DNA of 64,000 bases from Riptortus pedestris (Eukaryota > Arthropoda > Insecta > Hemiptera > Alydidae). Below, one piece after another: positions 46,695-59,764 of the stretch (positions within the stretch are counted from its first letter, which is position 1; each line of letters starts with the position of its first letter). The translations under genes and the position numbers were made by a program. Below the pieces are notes generated by a model. The model had not been told where the DNA came from. It did not search any database and was given only the letters and a program-made list of their open reading frames with translations. The DNA is taken from positions 84,124,501 to 84,188,500 of the forward strand of contig CM032233.1 in NCBI GenBank assembly GCA_019009955.1, read 5' to 3'.

Positions 46695-47240
46695 CTGTTA
46701 CCGCTCTAGCGGTCGCAATTTTTCTTTGATCGTTACCAAACTCGATATTTAGGCGTTTTATGTAAAAAGAAAGATCAAGTTCGTTAACGGCTGAAATCGG
46801 ACCAGTGGGAGGGGGGGTTTAGAGCGGAGGATTTTTGAAAATTCGAAATATCTCCGTTACTATACGTCGGACCGAAAAATTGTACAAAATCAATCTTATT
46901 GCAAATTAAATTTACTATACATATTGTTATATACATTTTTTCTCTATCTTGAATATTAACCGAGATATTTGCATTTGTATTCTGCGTGTGGTCACCAGGC
47001 TATGTTCGGACTTTCCGCCGAGAGCTCTGGTGGCCGTTTCCATAACTATTCGTCCCTCGCGAATAGGTTTTGAGGTTAGGTTAACTGTTTTTTGGGGCTA
47101 AAAACTACTGGGTTATTACGCCCTAAATAATGTTTTAGGTTTAGAGGTTTCTTACTACTACAGTTATTAGGCAGATTTCTCTATTGTAAAACTTCACGTC
47201 GGAAATCTGCTTAGTTTACGCAGCCCCTGCGTGACGGACT
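46511..47240 (+). mobile_element. HINE-like element, complete
   Basis: AGCAAATTTCCCTTAAGGG, head, (TA)n at about 46635-46691, CTCTAGCGGTC body, G-run at 46809-46817, medium 3' body, subterminal CGGAAATCTGC, hairpin ACGCAGCCCCTGCGT and GACGGACTTTTT. An extra block at about 47070-47145 interrupts the 3' body and contains the GGGCTAAAAACTACTGGG sequence shared with 14.94 kb. Confidence 0.85.
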
Positions 47241-47674
47241 TTTTGAGTTATATGCATATACGTTCTGTTGACCCCACCCCCTTCTTTTATTCTTGGATTA
47301 CTAAAATATGAGAGGATAAGATAGAAATTATTCTGATTCACTGTAAATTACAGCACTAGCTATAGTATATTGTATTCGACAAAATTAATATTTTGTATTC
47401 AGATATAGTTCAGTAATTGTTTTTATTTCTGGTCTAGAATATTTCAATCTATCTGTTAAGCTCTCAGAGGTTGGCTGACCTGTTTGTTTTTAACTCAGAC
47501 GCTTCCCGTTGGGAGCTTATTAAAATTAACTGAAAGATTTATCATTACCGTTTTCATTTATTCATATGTATTTAATATTCACGGTGGCGTGTTTGTTACC
47601 AGTATGTAGATTTATCTATTGTAAAACTTCACATGGGAAATCTGCTTAGTTTACGCAGCCTCTGCATGACGGAC
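47241..47674 (+). mobile_element. HINE-like long-type 3' body, head-to-tail with preceding copy
   Basis: Starts within the 3' body (GCATATACGTTCTGTTGACC) directly after the T-run that ends the previous copy. It ends GGGAAATCTGC, ACGCAGCCTCTGC, GACGGACG. No head or (TA)n. Confidence 0.75.
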
Positions 47675-47909
47675 GTCCAGAAGGCATCCCTGAGTTACAC
47701 GTGAGGATAAGAAGGCTAGCATATCTCAAATTAGCAGCCTAAAATTAACACACAATAGTAGGGACCTTAATGTAGTAACTAGATGAAGAAATATGCCCTA
47801 CTAATGGTACGTGGGAAGGCATAAGTTTTCGAATCCAATTAAGTAAAGTAATGGTAATCGAACCCTCTTCTGATTTACAGACAGCTGGACTTAGGCTCCA
47901 ATAAATAAA

Positions 47910-48090
47910 AGTCCGTCGCGTGGGGCTACGTAAACAAAGCAGATTTCCCACGTGTTGGTACAATATGCTACTGAACACATCACATCCCGTATTCTGTGGT
48001 TCTAAATAAATATCCCGTGGGTAAAAGTGTGGGTTTACGGAAGGCTGAAAACAAGAAAGAACGAATAACGCGTTAAATTTTCAGTGACGA
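47910..48090 (-). mobile_element. HINE-like element, B-type 3' end
   Basis: AAGTCCGTCGCGTGGGGCT, GCAGATTTCCCACGTG and a B-type 3' body with GGTTTACGGAAGGCTGAAAA, fading by about 48090. A plus-strand head scrap (GGTTCGTTCAAAACTATTAT) precedes the (TA)n at 48135. Confidence 0.65.
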
Positions 48091-48131
48091 AAAAATCTAT
48101 AGAACTACAAGGTTCTAGGTTCGTTCAAAAC

Positions 48132-48190
<59 letters not shown>

Positions 48191-48195
<5 letters not shown>

Positions 48196-49474
48196 GTAAC
48201 CTCTGTCTGTACATTGATTTTGTTCGCAAAATTTCTCGGTAACTTTTCGTTTCACATGTCATAGACACCATAACTGCATTTTGTTTCTTTCGTGTCTGTT
48301 TGTTTGTTTGTTTGTTTATTTGTTTGTTTGTTTGTTACCTTTTCACGCATAAACGGCTGAACCGAATTTTATGAAACTTGGTATGTATATTACTACTAGC
48401 CCAACTTAGACTTTAGGCTATATGAATATTCTCTAAGACGAACAGGAGTGGGGGTTATAAGGGAGGCCTGAAATTAAAAATAGCGATATTTCGTTTCCTA
48501 TTGCTTTTTCAGCAAATATGCACATAACAAAAGTTGTTTATTGTGTAATTTAGAGTAACTTTTGTTATATGCACTTTTGCCGTATACGGAAGTATAAATG
48601 AGTTATACGCTAAAAACTATAGCGGGAGTTCACAATTTTATTTGGCACAAAAAACTCAACCGAACTAAACCAAACTCGCTATGTGAATTAATAGTAACGA
48701 TTCCCTTATAATAAGCCATACTATCATTTCTAGGGACGGGCAGGAGTGGGGGTTATAAGGGAGGCCTGAAATTAAAAATAGCGATATTTCGTTTCCTATT
48801 GCTTTTTCAGCAAATATGCACATAACAAAAGTTGTTTATTTTGTTATTTAGAGAAACCTTTTTTTTTATATACACTATCATCGTATACCGAAGTATAAAG
48901 GCGTTATACGCTAAAAATTATAGCGGGAGACAACAATTTTATTTGGCACAAAAGACTCAACCGAACTAAATAAAACACTCAGTATGTGTATTATCACTAA
49001 CGCCTTCCTTATAATAAGCCATACTAACATTTCTAGGGACGGGCAAGAGTGGGGGTTATAAGGGAGGCCTGAAATTAATAATAATGATTTCCTATTGGGG
49101 TTTCGGCACATATGCACATAACAAAAGTTGTTTATTTTGTTATTTAGAGAAATTTGCTCAACACTTCTTTTCAATATGAACTACCAGGTACCTCACCTGA
49201 AAAAATGAATTCAAATGTATGTCAATATTTTCTCCTTAATAATTCAAATCTATGCATAATGCACAGGAGACGGGAAATATGACAATATGCAGGACAGTGA
49301 AGTCTTACATAAAAAATTAATTTTATTATTAACAAATGCCAACAACGGGTATTAACCCTAAACACTGGAACGGGTAAATGTCAAAATATTGTGCAAAGTA
49401 AAGCCTTGCCAAAAATATACCATCACCATTCAGCCTCAAATGAATTCCCGAGCGAAGCCGGGTATCTGAGCTAG
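48191..49474 (+). mobile_element. CTAG-ended element, full length, two internal units
   Basis: (TA)n at 48135-48190, then AAAATTGTAACCTCTGTCTG, (TTTG)n at 48298-48335, GGCTGAACCGAATTTTATG, about two internal units of about 300 bp (joints near 48437, 48733, 49035). It ends GAGCGAAGCCGGG, TATCTGAGCTAG and then (TA)n (49475-49492). Same ends as the 40.96-kb copy in inverse orientation but with fewer units. Confidence 0.75.
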
Positions 49475-49499
49475 TATATATATATATATATACACACCC

Positions 49500-49702
49500 C
49501 TCCAATTGTTTTTCCCGTTGGTAGACCTGTTTGTTTACATTTGAGACGCTTCCCGCTGGGTGGGGGGAAGATTACTTTTTACCGTCTGTATTTATTCACC
49601 TAATACCACTGTGGTGTCGTGTTAGCAGTATGTAGGTTTATCTATTATTAAAATTCACGTGGGAAATCTGCTTAGTTTACGCAGCCCCTGCGTAACGGAC
49701 GT
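49500..49702 (+). mobile_element. HINE-like element, 3' end
   Basis: Long-type 3' body (TTGGTAGACCTGTTTGTTTAC), GGGAAATCTGC and ACGCAGCCCCTGCGTAACGG. Together with the head scrap before 48135 it brackets the CTAG-ended element, although the body between is missing. Confidence 0.75.
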
Positions 49703-50688
49703 TCTAGCATTGCTAAAAGGGAAAAAAGTTTGCTTTTGGAAATAAGTTAATAACGATCTCTTGTTTGAGACATTAAGATCATTTCTTTTTCCTGAAATAT
49801 ATGTATTATTATTTTTTGATGAATTAATTTAACTCCAGAGTATAGCGGAACGAAAAACGTGATTGCACAAATTATGCTGGCACACTTAAGGACTGAAGGA
49901 CCCATTGAAGCGGAATTGTATTCAACAACTACATAGTAATTCACGAGGCTAAAAATTATTGTAGGAATAAAAGTTCGCCATTTTGGGTACTTTCATTCCA
50001 TATTTCTCTCAGTAATGAGTCTTTCTTTTTTTTCATTGTCTTCTGAAAATATAGGCTTCATTACTTTAATTGTGCCTTCTTTCGATCATCCCCATCTCTA
50101 GTTATTTCTGTATTATCTGGGCAGGCGAGGCAGGTCTCACAGCCCTTCCGTAATTAAGGGCTCCCAGCCCTTTCAAGCTAAAAGTATATTGTGATATTAT
50201 TTTTTTCTTCATCCCGGACATTTATTTCACTAACCACTGATACAATTTCTATCATTAATGGTATTAAGGGGTGGCCTCAAGTCTTTCCTCTAATTATTTT
50301 CTTATAATTTTTAATGTATTTAAATGAACTGAGCAATTGAAGTAGTTATATTACGTGAAATAATCATCTTAGTATCAGTAACTGGTTTAAGAGCCAAGTA
50401 ACATTGTTGTTTCTCAATTAATTGTATCAGTGTGTAAGTATTACCTGTATGATTAATATATTTTACAAATCAGAATAGGTCCGAATGTTGCCATTTTACA
50501 ATACTTTGGTAAAAAAGGATTTCATACCGCCGAAATATTATGTATAAAATTAGAAACAAAAACCGCCAATGAAGGACTGAGGCCTGCCACTAGCGTTTTG
50601 GTGGTCAACCTGAAGCATTGCTAGTACTGTAGAAGCTTTACAGACCAAAATAACTTCATTATTGAGGTAGCTATTCAATTGCTTTGCG
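49703..50688. other. Unannotated DNA, possibly upstream LINE sequence
   Basis: 49703-50500 shows nothing recognisable. 50570-50688 (GCCTGCCACTAGCGTTTTGG, TTACAGACCAAAATAAC) precedes the LINE coding end and partly resembles 17.66-17.75 kb. Confidence 0.3.
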
Positions 50689-51044
50689 ATGCTGTGTACG
50701 GGGGAAACTAATAAAAGTCAAACTTCCAAGCTGATCAAACTAAACACAATTAAGAGTCACCATCACAAATGCACACAATTTCTAACGGAACATGGACAGA
50801 CAGGACATTATGTAACAAGATTTAAAATTCAAGGCAATGACAAATTTACTTGCTACACACAGACAACACAAACGTTTTTACATATACTCTATGATTGTTC
50901 AACATTTAATAAAATAGATCAAATTTCATAATATTAAAAGGAGGTAATTGGCCAGAACCACATCATATATTATTTAATAAATATAATAAAGAACTCATAA
51001 AGTTTATCAAAAGTATAGATATGGATGTAGCAAAAATACATTAG
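50689..51044 (+). pseudogene. LINE (non-LTR retrotransposon) C-terminal coding end
   Basis: Reads HKCTQFLTEHGQTGHYVTRF, then a Cys/His segment TCYTQTTQTFLHILYDC. This is the C-terminal zinc-knuckle-like region seen downstream of RT and RNase H in I/Jockey/R1-type LINEs. A frameshift near 50930-50938 is needed to continue into GGNWPEPHHILFNKYNKEL and FIKSIDMDVAKIH, which stops at 51042-51044. RT and endonuclease are missing. A separate element from the 23.4-kb and 63.8-kb LINE ends. Confidence 0.7.
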
Positions 51045-51847
51045 AATATAGTTGATTGTGCGGAAAAAGAATTATAATTCAATATATTTGACTTACATAG
51101 ATTCGCAAATTAAAGAAGAGAAAAACCGTAACATCGGTTGAGTTTAACTTTTTTGGAATTCTTTTTTTCATTTTCATTTATTAATTTTATTTGTAGTTAT
51201 CTTACTTACTTCATTATTTTTTTTTATTATTTTATCATTTCATTCTTTTTTATTTATTTTTTATTATATTTGATTATATGGTAATAACCTATTAAATAGT
51301 ATATATGGTAAAAATGTATTTAAACGTAACATGCATGTAATATGCCATATGAAAATGTAACATGTACTCAAATAAATAACTTCTCATAGGGTTACTATGA
51401 GAATAAAATAAAATTTAGAGGGAACCTCATGACTACCCTCTCCCTCATGAACAAATCTCAAAATTTTGATTTACACTATGTAGCTACGTTATGTAAAGAA
51501 ATATTTAACTTATAAATCAAAACGTTTTTTTATTTATTTTCAATGGACAAGGAATGACTCATAAAGTAATAAAAATTCCACCAGTCTGAGGGAAATTGGA
51601 ATAATGGAAGAAGGTGAACAGAATATGTATAATGTACAAATCAAGAAAAATATAAACAATTATCTAAGTAGGCCATGACGGTTTACTATTGATACATTGT
51701 TGTAGACCTAAAATATAAGATAGAAGATATACTATGAAATTCCACTGCCAACTTCTATTGTTTCCGCACAAAATACAATCTGTAATTTTATTCTTTTAAT
51801 ATTTATAAACTTTTTTGGCATTCATTTCGTAGATTTGTGATATTATG
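51045..51847. other. T-rich DNA, possible LINE 3' tail then unannotated
   Basis: The first about 150 bp may be the 3' untranslated tail of the LINE above. The rest is low-complexity AT-rich sequence with no gene. Confidence 0.3.
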
Positions 51848-52441
51848 GGTAATCGGGACGGTTTTCCACAGGTCACAACCATTTTAGAAGATTTCCCTTA
51901 GGGGAAATTAGCTATTGAGGTTGTACTCATGATGGATTTTTCAAAAAATGTCCTTCGATCCTACCTAAGAGTATAAATATATATATATTTCGCTCCAGCG
52001 TTCGCGTTACCAAACTCGATATTGAAACTTTTAATGTAAAAATGAAGATCGAGTCTGTTAACGGCTAAAATCGGACCATTGAGAGGGGGGGGGGTTGAAA
52101 TGGAATTTCGAAAATTCGAAAAAACTCCGTTATTATACTTCGGATTGAAAATTTATATAGAATCAATCATATTTCAAATGTAATGTACTATAAATATTGT
52201 TATGTAGGTTTTTTCATCATCATGAATAACCGTGATATTTGCATTTTTTAGTTTTCGGCCTTCAGTAAACCCCGGCTCCTACTCTTGTCATATTAACAAT
52301 AAGCTGTTATATTATGAAGCACTTTATTTTTAGCCTAAATACCAAATATTGTTCCCTTTAAACATTTACGTTTGAGATAAATGCAGATTCTCGACGCACA
52401 TGGGAAATCTGCTAGTTAACGCAGCCCCTGCGTGATGGACT
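51848..52441 (+). mobile_element. HINE-like element, complete, short subfamily, after a SINE scrap
   Basis: 51848-51886 resembles the SINE body in reverse (AATCGGGACGGTTTTCCAC). The HINE-like copy starts AGAAGATTTCCCTTAGGGG at about 51887, with a shortened head, (TA)n at 51976-51987, body, G-run at 52086-52094, GGGAAATCTGC, ACGCAGCCCCTGCGT and GATGGACTTTTC. Confidence 0.75.
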
Positions 52442-52860
52442 TTTCTAGGTTGGGTAAGAGAAGGCTTTATTGTATTTGGTGAGTCCGTCACTGAATAAAT
52501 CCAAAGCCTTAACTCACATGGGGAGCTTTAATATTTGTTCAAGTTACACAAACTGCTGATTCAGTTCATACCACACTTTCTTGGTTGGTAACATTGCATG
52601 TTCTTGCTGATATCAGTTTTCCCTTGTCTTTCCGGATGAAAATATTCTGCTCGGGAGAAAGTTTGTGAAAATGATTTAGAATTAGGAAGATCATGACCTG
52701 CAGATCACGAGAATAAGTGCCCTAGACATGAATAAGATAGAAAGGCATGTGAACCTCATGAACTAAAGGAGTAACTCGTAGCGTGTCTCTATGGTTCACT
52801 AAGGAAATATTCGAGTAGTGTTTAAAGAAACTAAGTATGTGAAACCACGATAACGGAAAA
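52442..52860. other. Unannotated spacer
   Basis: No gene or repeat seen. Confidence 0.3.
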
Positions 52861-53531
52861 AGTCCGTCACGCAGGGGCTGCGTAAACTAAGCAGATTTCC
52901 CATGTGAAGTTTTACAATAGAGAAATCTGCATACTGGTAACACAATACCACCATGATAAAATACAAACGGTAATGAGAAATCTTTCAGTTATTTAAAATA
53001 AATTCCCAACTGAAACGCCTTCTGAATTGTAAGAATAATTTATATTTTAATAACTCTAATTATAGTAGTCCAAGAACTAAAAAAAGGGAGGGGGCGGATG
53101 AACAGAACGTATTTGCATAAATCTCACAAAGTAAGGAAGGTAAGGTAAGGTTAGAAACGTCAGGAAAGGTTAGAAGAAGCCTCCCACCTGAGCCGAGCAA
53201 TGACGGAAATGGCCGACCTAATCCGAACTATACCCGACCACAGGCTTCATAAAAAGGCAAATATCTCGGTTAATATTCAAGATAGACAATAAATGTATAT
53301 AACAATATTTATAGTAAATTTAATTTGCAATAAGATTGGTTCTATACAATTTTTCGATCCGACGTATGGTAACGGAGATATATCGCATTTTCGAAATTCC
53401 CTCCTCTAAACCCCCCTCCCTCCGGTCCGATTTCAGCCTTTAACGAACTTGATCTTTCATTTTACATAAAACGACTAAATATCGAGTTTAGTAACGATCA
53501 AACAATAATTACGACCGTTAGAGCGGTAACA

Positions 53532-53600
<69 letters not shown>

Positions 53601-53722
53601 TTTTGAACGGACCTCATTTTCGTCATCTCCTGGGTAGGATCGATGGACATTTGAAGAAAAACTTTGAAAATCGCGCCATGAGTACGACCTCAATAGCTGA
53701 TTTCCCTTAAGGGAAATCTTCT
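52861..53722 (-). mobile_element. HINE-like element, complete
   Basis: AGTCCGTCACGCAGGGGCTG, subterminal GCAGATTTCCC, 3' body with GGTAAGGTAAGGTTAG and CACCTGAGCCGAGC (shared with 26.8-27.2 kb), body, (TA)n at about 53537-53596, head and 5' near-palindrome to 53722. Length 862 bp. Confidence 0.85.
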
Positions 53723-53904
53723 AAAAAAGGGAGCAAGACGACTAAAAATTCTTTATTGTATCAAAAAGTAACTCATTTATATTGAAAATAAACTCGTTAA
53801 ACACACATTAATACAAACACAAAAAATGAATTTCCGTATACACTTAAAAGTAATTATTCAAAAACATGCAATATATGTGTGTGTGTGTGTATGCTATTAT
53901 TATG

Positions 53905-54175
53905 ATAGCAGATTTCAATAATATAAATGAGGTATTTAAGCAGCATTTATGACTCAATTTTCGAAACATTTTTTAAATGGTCATCAGTTCTGCATAGAGG
54001 AGTGCGAAAATGAAGTACTTTAGAAGTGTGTATTTTTAACGCACTAGCGATCTCAATTTGTGTTCTATCAAACTCGATTCTTAAATATTTAATATAGAAA
54101 AAATGATCGAATTCGTTAATGGCTGAAATCGAACCGAGGCCACGGAAGGGATAAAATTTAAAACCGTTAATAATG
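53905..54175 (+). mobile_element. Old HINE-like copy, strongly decayed
   Basis: AGCAGATTTCAATAATATAAA, a head with GACTCAATTTTCGAAACATT, no (TA)n, then a body with TATCAAACTCGATTC and TTAATGGCTGAAATCG. It is more diverged than the neighbouring copies, implying long activity of the family. Confidence 0.6.
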
Positions 54176-54224
54176 TCCTGTTTGGTATTTCATTAGTATT
54201 GCGCCAAAGGGTATTTTATTTTAG

Positions 54225-54310
54225 ATGATTTACTCATGACGCGATTTTCGAAAAGTTTCTTCAAATGTCAATCGATCTTACCCAGGAGATGACGAAAATG
54301 AGGCCAGTTC

Positions 54311-54363
<53 letters not shown>

Positions 54364-54947
54364 TCTGTTAACGTTCTAGCTGCCGAAATTTTTGTTTGAT
54401 CGTTACCAAACTCCATATTTAATGGTTTTATTTAAAAAGAAAGATCAAGTTCGGTAATGGCTGAAATCGGACAAGTAGGAAGGGGGGTGTTAGAGGGATT
54501 TTCGAACATTCGAATTATCTCCGTTACTATACGTCGGATCGAAATACTCTGTTATGTAATAAACCACATTATTCGAAGCTTAAATGCCATATGTTGTTTT
54601 CAAGAGACCTTTATTATACGAGATAAATGCAAATATATTCTGGTGACTACCCCCCCGTCTTAAGTTCTTGGACTACTAAAATTTGATTGAATGAGATAGA
54701 GATTATTCTGATCCATTATGAATTACAGTAATAGATATAGTAAATAATTTTCAATAAAATTAGTATGTTATATTCTGATATATTTCAGTAATTATTTTTC
54801 TTTCCAGTGAGAAGGAAGTTTCTCATTATCGTTTGTATTTATTCACTTGATATTGACGGTGTTATAGTGTTATACTTATGTAGATTTATCTATTGTTAAA
54901 CTTCACGAGGGAAATCTGCTTAGTTTACGCAGCCCCTGCGTGACGGA
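54225..54947 (+). mobile_element. HINE-like element, nearly complete
   Basis: Lacks the extreme 5' motif but has head (CTCATGACGCGATTTTCG), (TA)n at about 54317-54359, body, an internally shortened 3' body, GGGAAATCTGC, ACGCAGCCCCTGCGT and GACGGACTTTAT. Confidence 0.8.
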
Positions 54948-55269
54948 CTTTATTATTAATGATGCATGTGAACATACATTTATAGAAATGTGTAATTAAT
55001 AATTAGTATAACATAATGCTGTTTGTGTTATACAATAGAAGGTAGATCTATATTGCATTGGAAAGGTAATTCGATTGAATAGCCTTAACTCATGGTCCAA
55101 TTTGGTTAAGTATCCATACGTAGTTTTTGTTTGATATAATAAAGAAGTTTTAGTCGTCTTGCTCCCTTCTTTTGAGTATGATAAAGTGAGCCTACATTAA
55201 TTATTGGAAAATGCTTAGCACAGGATTAGTTTTGAATAATTCTAATTCATTTTTTTGTTTTCGTTTCAG

Positions 55270-55328
55270 GGTTTGATTCTTCAAGACATTATGGATATGT
55301 TGACGTCCATATACTGCTTTGCTGGCAG
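55270..55328 (+). CDS. Candidate internal exon of a host gene (59 bp)
   Basis: A pyrimidine-rich tract and acceptor (TTTTTTTGTTTTCGTTTCAG, ending 55269), 59 bp of balanced composition, then donor AGGTAAGT at 55327-55334. Two of three frames are open: one reads GLILQDIMDMLTSIYCFAG, the other FDSSRHYGYVDVHILLCWQ. The first looks more protein-like, but I cannot name the gene. 59 bp is not a multiple of three, so it would shift phase. It lies outside all recognised repeats. If real, the surrounding kilobases are intron of one plus-strand gene. Confidence 0.4.
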
Positions 55329-55819
55329 GTAAGTTATTTATTTATCAGATGATCAAAGGAAATATTATGTCTCTGTTGTAATTTTAAGTTTGTTAAAATA
55401 TTTTCAGTCAACACTGAATATTTTTTCAATAAACGGTGATCTTGACATTGAGTCGGATTTCTGTGAATGTTCTTCAGGAATTTTGCCCGTCTCTAGCACG
55501 TAGACTGCTTAAGCTGACTAATGATAGGCATTAGCGAGTATGAGAGTGCAAACTTCAGTATTAATGTAGCTCCTGTCTTCTCCGATTATTGGCATTGATT
55601 GATATCGAGTCAGTGAGGATTTAGACATCGAGACAAATTTCATCAGATTTGGGCGTTTTATTATTTAACAATTTACCCGAATAACGATTGAAAGATAATT
55701 TTTATCTGTAATCCGAAATTATTTGGAAACCCGTCATATTTTATTTGTTATCGCCTCTTTTTTTCCCCCTTCAAAACATATGGTGTATTTAAATAACACT
55801 TTTGGCGTGTATAAAATAA
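55329..55819. other. Unannotated DNA, intronic if the exon is real
   Basis: No further exon-like segment or repeat seen. Confidence 0.3.
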
Positions 55820-56590
55820 AATCCCGCTTTAGCAGGGGCTGCGTTAACTAAGCAGATTTCCCACATACGACACGCATTTGCATTTACCTGATAACGTAAA
55901 TTTCAATGACAACAATATTTCGTATTTAGGTTTCAAGTTATGCGCTTCATAATGTAACAATTTATTGTTAATAGGACATGTAATGTAGTCGGGGTTTGCC
56001 GAAAGCCGAAAAGTAAAAAAATGCAAATATCTCGGTTAATAATCAAGATAGTGAAAAAACATACATAACAACATTTATAGAACATTACATTTGCAATAAG
56101 AATGGTTCTATACAATTGTTCGACCACACTCAAAATGACGGAGATATTTTGAATTACAGAAACCTACGGTAAACCTCCCCTCCCAATGGTCGGATTTCCA
56201 CCATTAACGAACCTAATTTTTAGTTTTACAAAAAGAAGTGGAAATATTGAGGTTGGTGACGAACAAACACAAATTGCCACCGCTAGAGCGTTAACAGACA
56301 TATACGTATAGGAGTATATACATTTGATATTTGGGGACATTTTTTGAAAATCGCGTGAGTAAAATAACAGGTTGCCCTGAAGGAGAATTAAAAATATCTC
56401 CGATATAATGAGTCGGAACAAAACATTTTATATAACCAATCTTGTTAAACTATTGATACTCTACAACTGTCATTCTATCGTTTTTTTTTTCGTAACTTTT
56501 GTATTTAGAAATAGAGAATATTCTGCTGAAATGACATCAGTATTGTGTCAGTATGGAAATCTGCCTAATTTACTCAACTAAGCGTGGACG
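55820..56590. mobile_element. HINE-like pieces in opposite orientations
   Basis: 55820-56360, minus: a decayed 3' end (TTTAGCAGGGGCTGCG), GCAGATTTCCCACAT, short-type body, CACCGCTAGAGCGTTAAC, a poor (TA)n and a head scrap. 56380-56590, plus: a B-type 3' body ending ATGGAAATCTGCC with the hairpin lost. Confidence 0.65.
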
Positions 56591-56656
56591 TTTTCTACCT
56601 CCACCTTTTAGGACAGCAACAAGCATTAATGCTACTCATTTTTCAAACAGTTTAAT

Positions 56657-57621
<965 letters not shown>

Positions 57622-58077
57622 AAAGTCCATCAAAGGGGCTGCGTAAATTAAGCAGATGCGGATATGGAAATATTATTAATATAAACATTTTTCTGTTAAA
57701 AAAAGAAAATTAAGCCTTCTAGGGTGGGAATCAGCATTACAGTAAAATCTCTTTACATTTATATTTTATTACTCAGAAAAAATGTATACATCAACATTTA
57801 TAAGCAATAAAATGTTTAATAAGAATGGTTTTATACAATTTTTGGATCCGACTTATTATAACGGGGATATTTCAAAGTTTCTAAATTCCCGCTAAAAACC
57901 CCCCCCCCCCCACCGCTTACAGATTTGAGCGATCAACGAACTTGATCTTTAGTTTTGTCTATTATTTGATATATAAGCTTTATAATTTGTATGTTTAAAT
58001 ATCGAGTTTGGTAACGATCAAACAAAAATTGCGAGCGCTAGACCGTTAACAAATAAATAAATGAATAAATTAATATA

Positions 58078-58116
<39 letters not shown>

Positions 58117-58204
58117 TAGATCTATAGATCTTTCTTTATGCATAAAACGATTAAATGTCGAGTTTAGTAACGATCAAACAAAAATTGAGACCGCTAGAGC
58201 ATTA

Positions 58205-58264
<60 letters not shown>

Positions 58265-58375
58265 TTAAACGGATCTCATTTTCGTCATGTCCTGGGTAGA
58301 ATCGATGGACATTTGACGATTTTTTTCCGAAAAGCGGGTTATGAGTACAATAGCCCTTTGGCAGGGGAATCTGCT
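57622..58375 (-). mobile_element. HINE-like element with duplicated body segment
   Basis: A decayed 3' end (AGTCCATCAAAGGGGCTGCG), a poor 3' body, C-run at 57899-57911 and a body end (GTTTGGTAACGATCAAAC...CGCTAGACCG). After (TA)n at about 58076-58112 the same body end is repeated (58125-58205). Then comes a second (TA)n at about 58206-58260, head (GGGTAGAATCGATGGAC) and a damaged 5' end to about 58375. The 194-codon ORF at 58061-58645 merely crosses these tracts. Confidence 0.75.
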
Positions 58376-59099
58376 AGCTGTAAGGATTTCAATAAATGTA
58401 TTATGTTTGAGTATCAGGTTTCTCTTGGTGCAACATGTCTTCATGAGAACACAATTTTCCAACCTCAAGAAGGGGTTTTACATACTAGCAAAAACGTGTA
58501 TTGGTCAATATCATCGTTACTATTGGTTTTAGATCGGAGAAGATACACAAAGGGCATTTGGTGTTTTGATATATTTTTTGCATTGGTAAAAAGTTGCTTT
58601 ATATTTTATAATTCTGGCACTGTAATTGATTTTGCAAAGCCATGACCGAACGATATGTGGCTTTTATCTCGTTAAATTCGAAAGATATATTCCAAGACAA
58701 AAGAAACTCACCACGACTGGTTTGGAATATTAATACTAGAGTATTCAAGACACATCATTAATACTTTTAGAAAAGGCTCAGGTGGGAATATGTTTTTTAT
58801 CTCTTTTTGTTGTGTGAAAACCCCTCAGCTCTTCATGTTTTGATGAAGCCTTGGCATTATTATCTGTGCTATCGTAATAAATGCATTAATTAGTGGAGGG
58901 TTGTGATATCATCGCTTACAAAAGACTTAATGCGGTATTCGGAGACTCGTCTCCTGTTTACAGTATACAATTTTTCAATACACTTTCACTAATAATTTGG
59001 AAGGGAAAAACTGAAATGAATTCCTTTTTATCAAGGGTTATCAAACATTAACAAGATCTGCGTTGTCCCACGTGCTAGTATGACGAACTATATCTCGCC
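58376..59099. other. Unannotated DNA
   Basis: No repeat or gene recognised. ORFs here extend from the preceding repeat and lack any motif. Confidence 0.3.
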
Positions 59100-59715
59100 A
59101 CATATTCTGACTGAAAAACAGAAAGTTCGAATTACTCGCTTAAAATTTGAGTTACGGAAGAATATATAGAACAGCAATTGTAGAGCATTTTGCGATTAGA
59201 CTCATAATAACGGAGATATTTTGAATTTTCGAATCCCACCTCCATTTAAATCCCCTTATTCCTGGTGTGATTTCTGCCAATAACAGATAAGATTTTTAGT
59301 GTTGACTGTACCATTTAAATGTCGAGTATGGTATAGATCAAATAAGCATTTTCGAGACAACAAGGTAAAATCATAATTGATGGCGTCATCGCACAACGAA
59401 ATCGTATGTATCTCCCATAATAAAGGTCTCATGAAAACAATATTTGACATTAAAGCTTAGAATAAAGTGGTTCATGTGATAAAAACATATTGCGAATATG
59501 AGATGAGTAGGAGTAGGGGTTTAATAAGGGCTGAAAACCAAAATAAAAATCAATATATCTTGATTAATATCCATATTAGAGAAAATATGTACATAACAAC
59601 TTTATAGGCAAAGAAATTTATAATAAGATTGGTTCTATACAATTTTTCGATTCGACGTATATTAACGGAGATATTTCGAATTTTAAAAATTCTTCCCCTT
59701 TAAACCCCCATCCCA
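59100..59715 (-). mobile_element. HINE-like element, B- and A-type body, cut by a Penelope-like element
   Basis: A B-type 3' body and body (TATCTCGCCACATATTCTG, GTCGAGTATGGTATAGATC), then an A-type 3' body and body to the C-run AACCCCCATCCCAG at 59704-59716, where the sequence switches to the Penelope-like element. No termini. Confidence 0.7.
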
Positions 59716-59764
59716 GAAAAAAATACTGTACATTTAATTAAAACCCGAAAGTAAATAGGAAGAC

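Larger units (their letters stand above)
53727..55168. repeat. 36-bp inverted repeat pair spanning 1.44 kb
   Basis: 53727-53762 (AAGGGAGCAAGACGACTAAA onward) matches the reverse complement of 55133-55168 at 34 of 36 positions. Two HINE-like copies lie between. Could be terminal repeats of a DNA element or the footprint of an inversion. No clear flanking duplication. Confidence 0.5.

Noticed and set aside
58061..58645. 194-codon plus-strand ORF, the longest in the window
   Set aside because: It starts in (TA)n, runs through HINE body and head in the wrong sense and into unannotated DNA. It has no domain, and its frame is set by repeat tracts.
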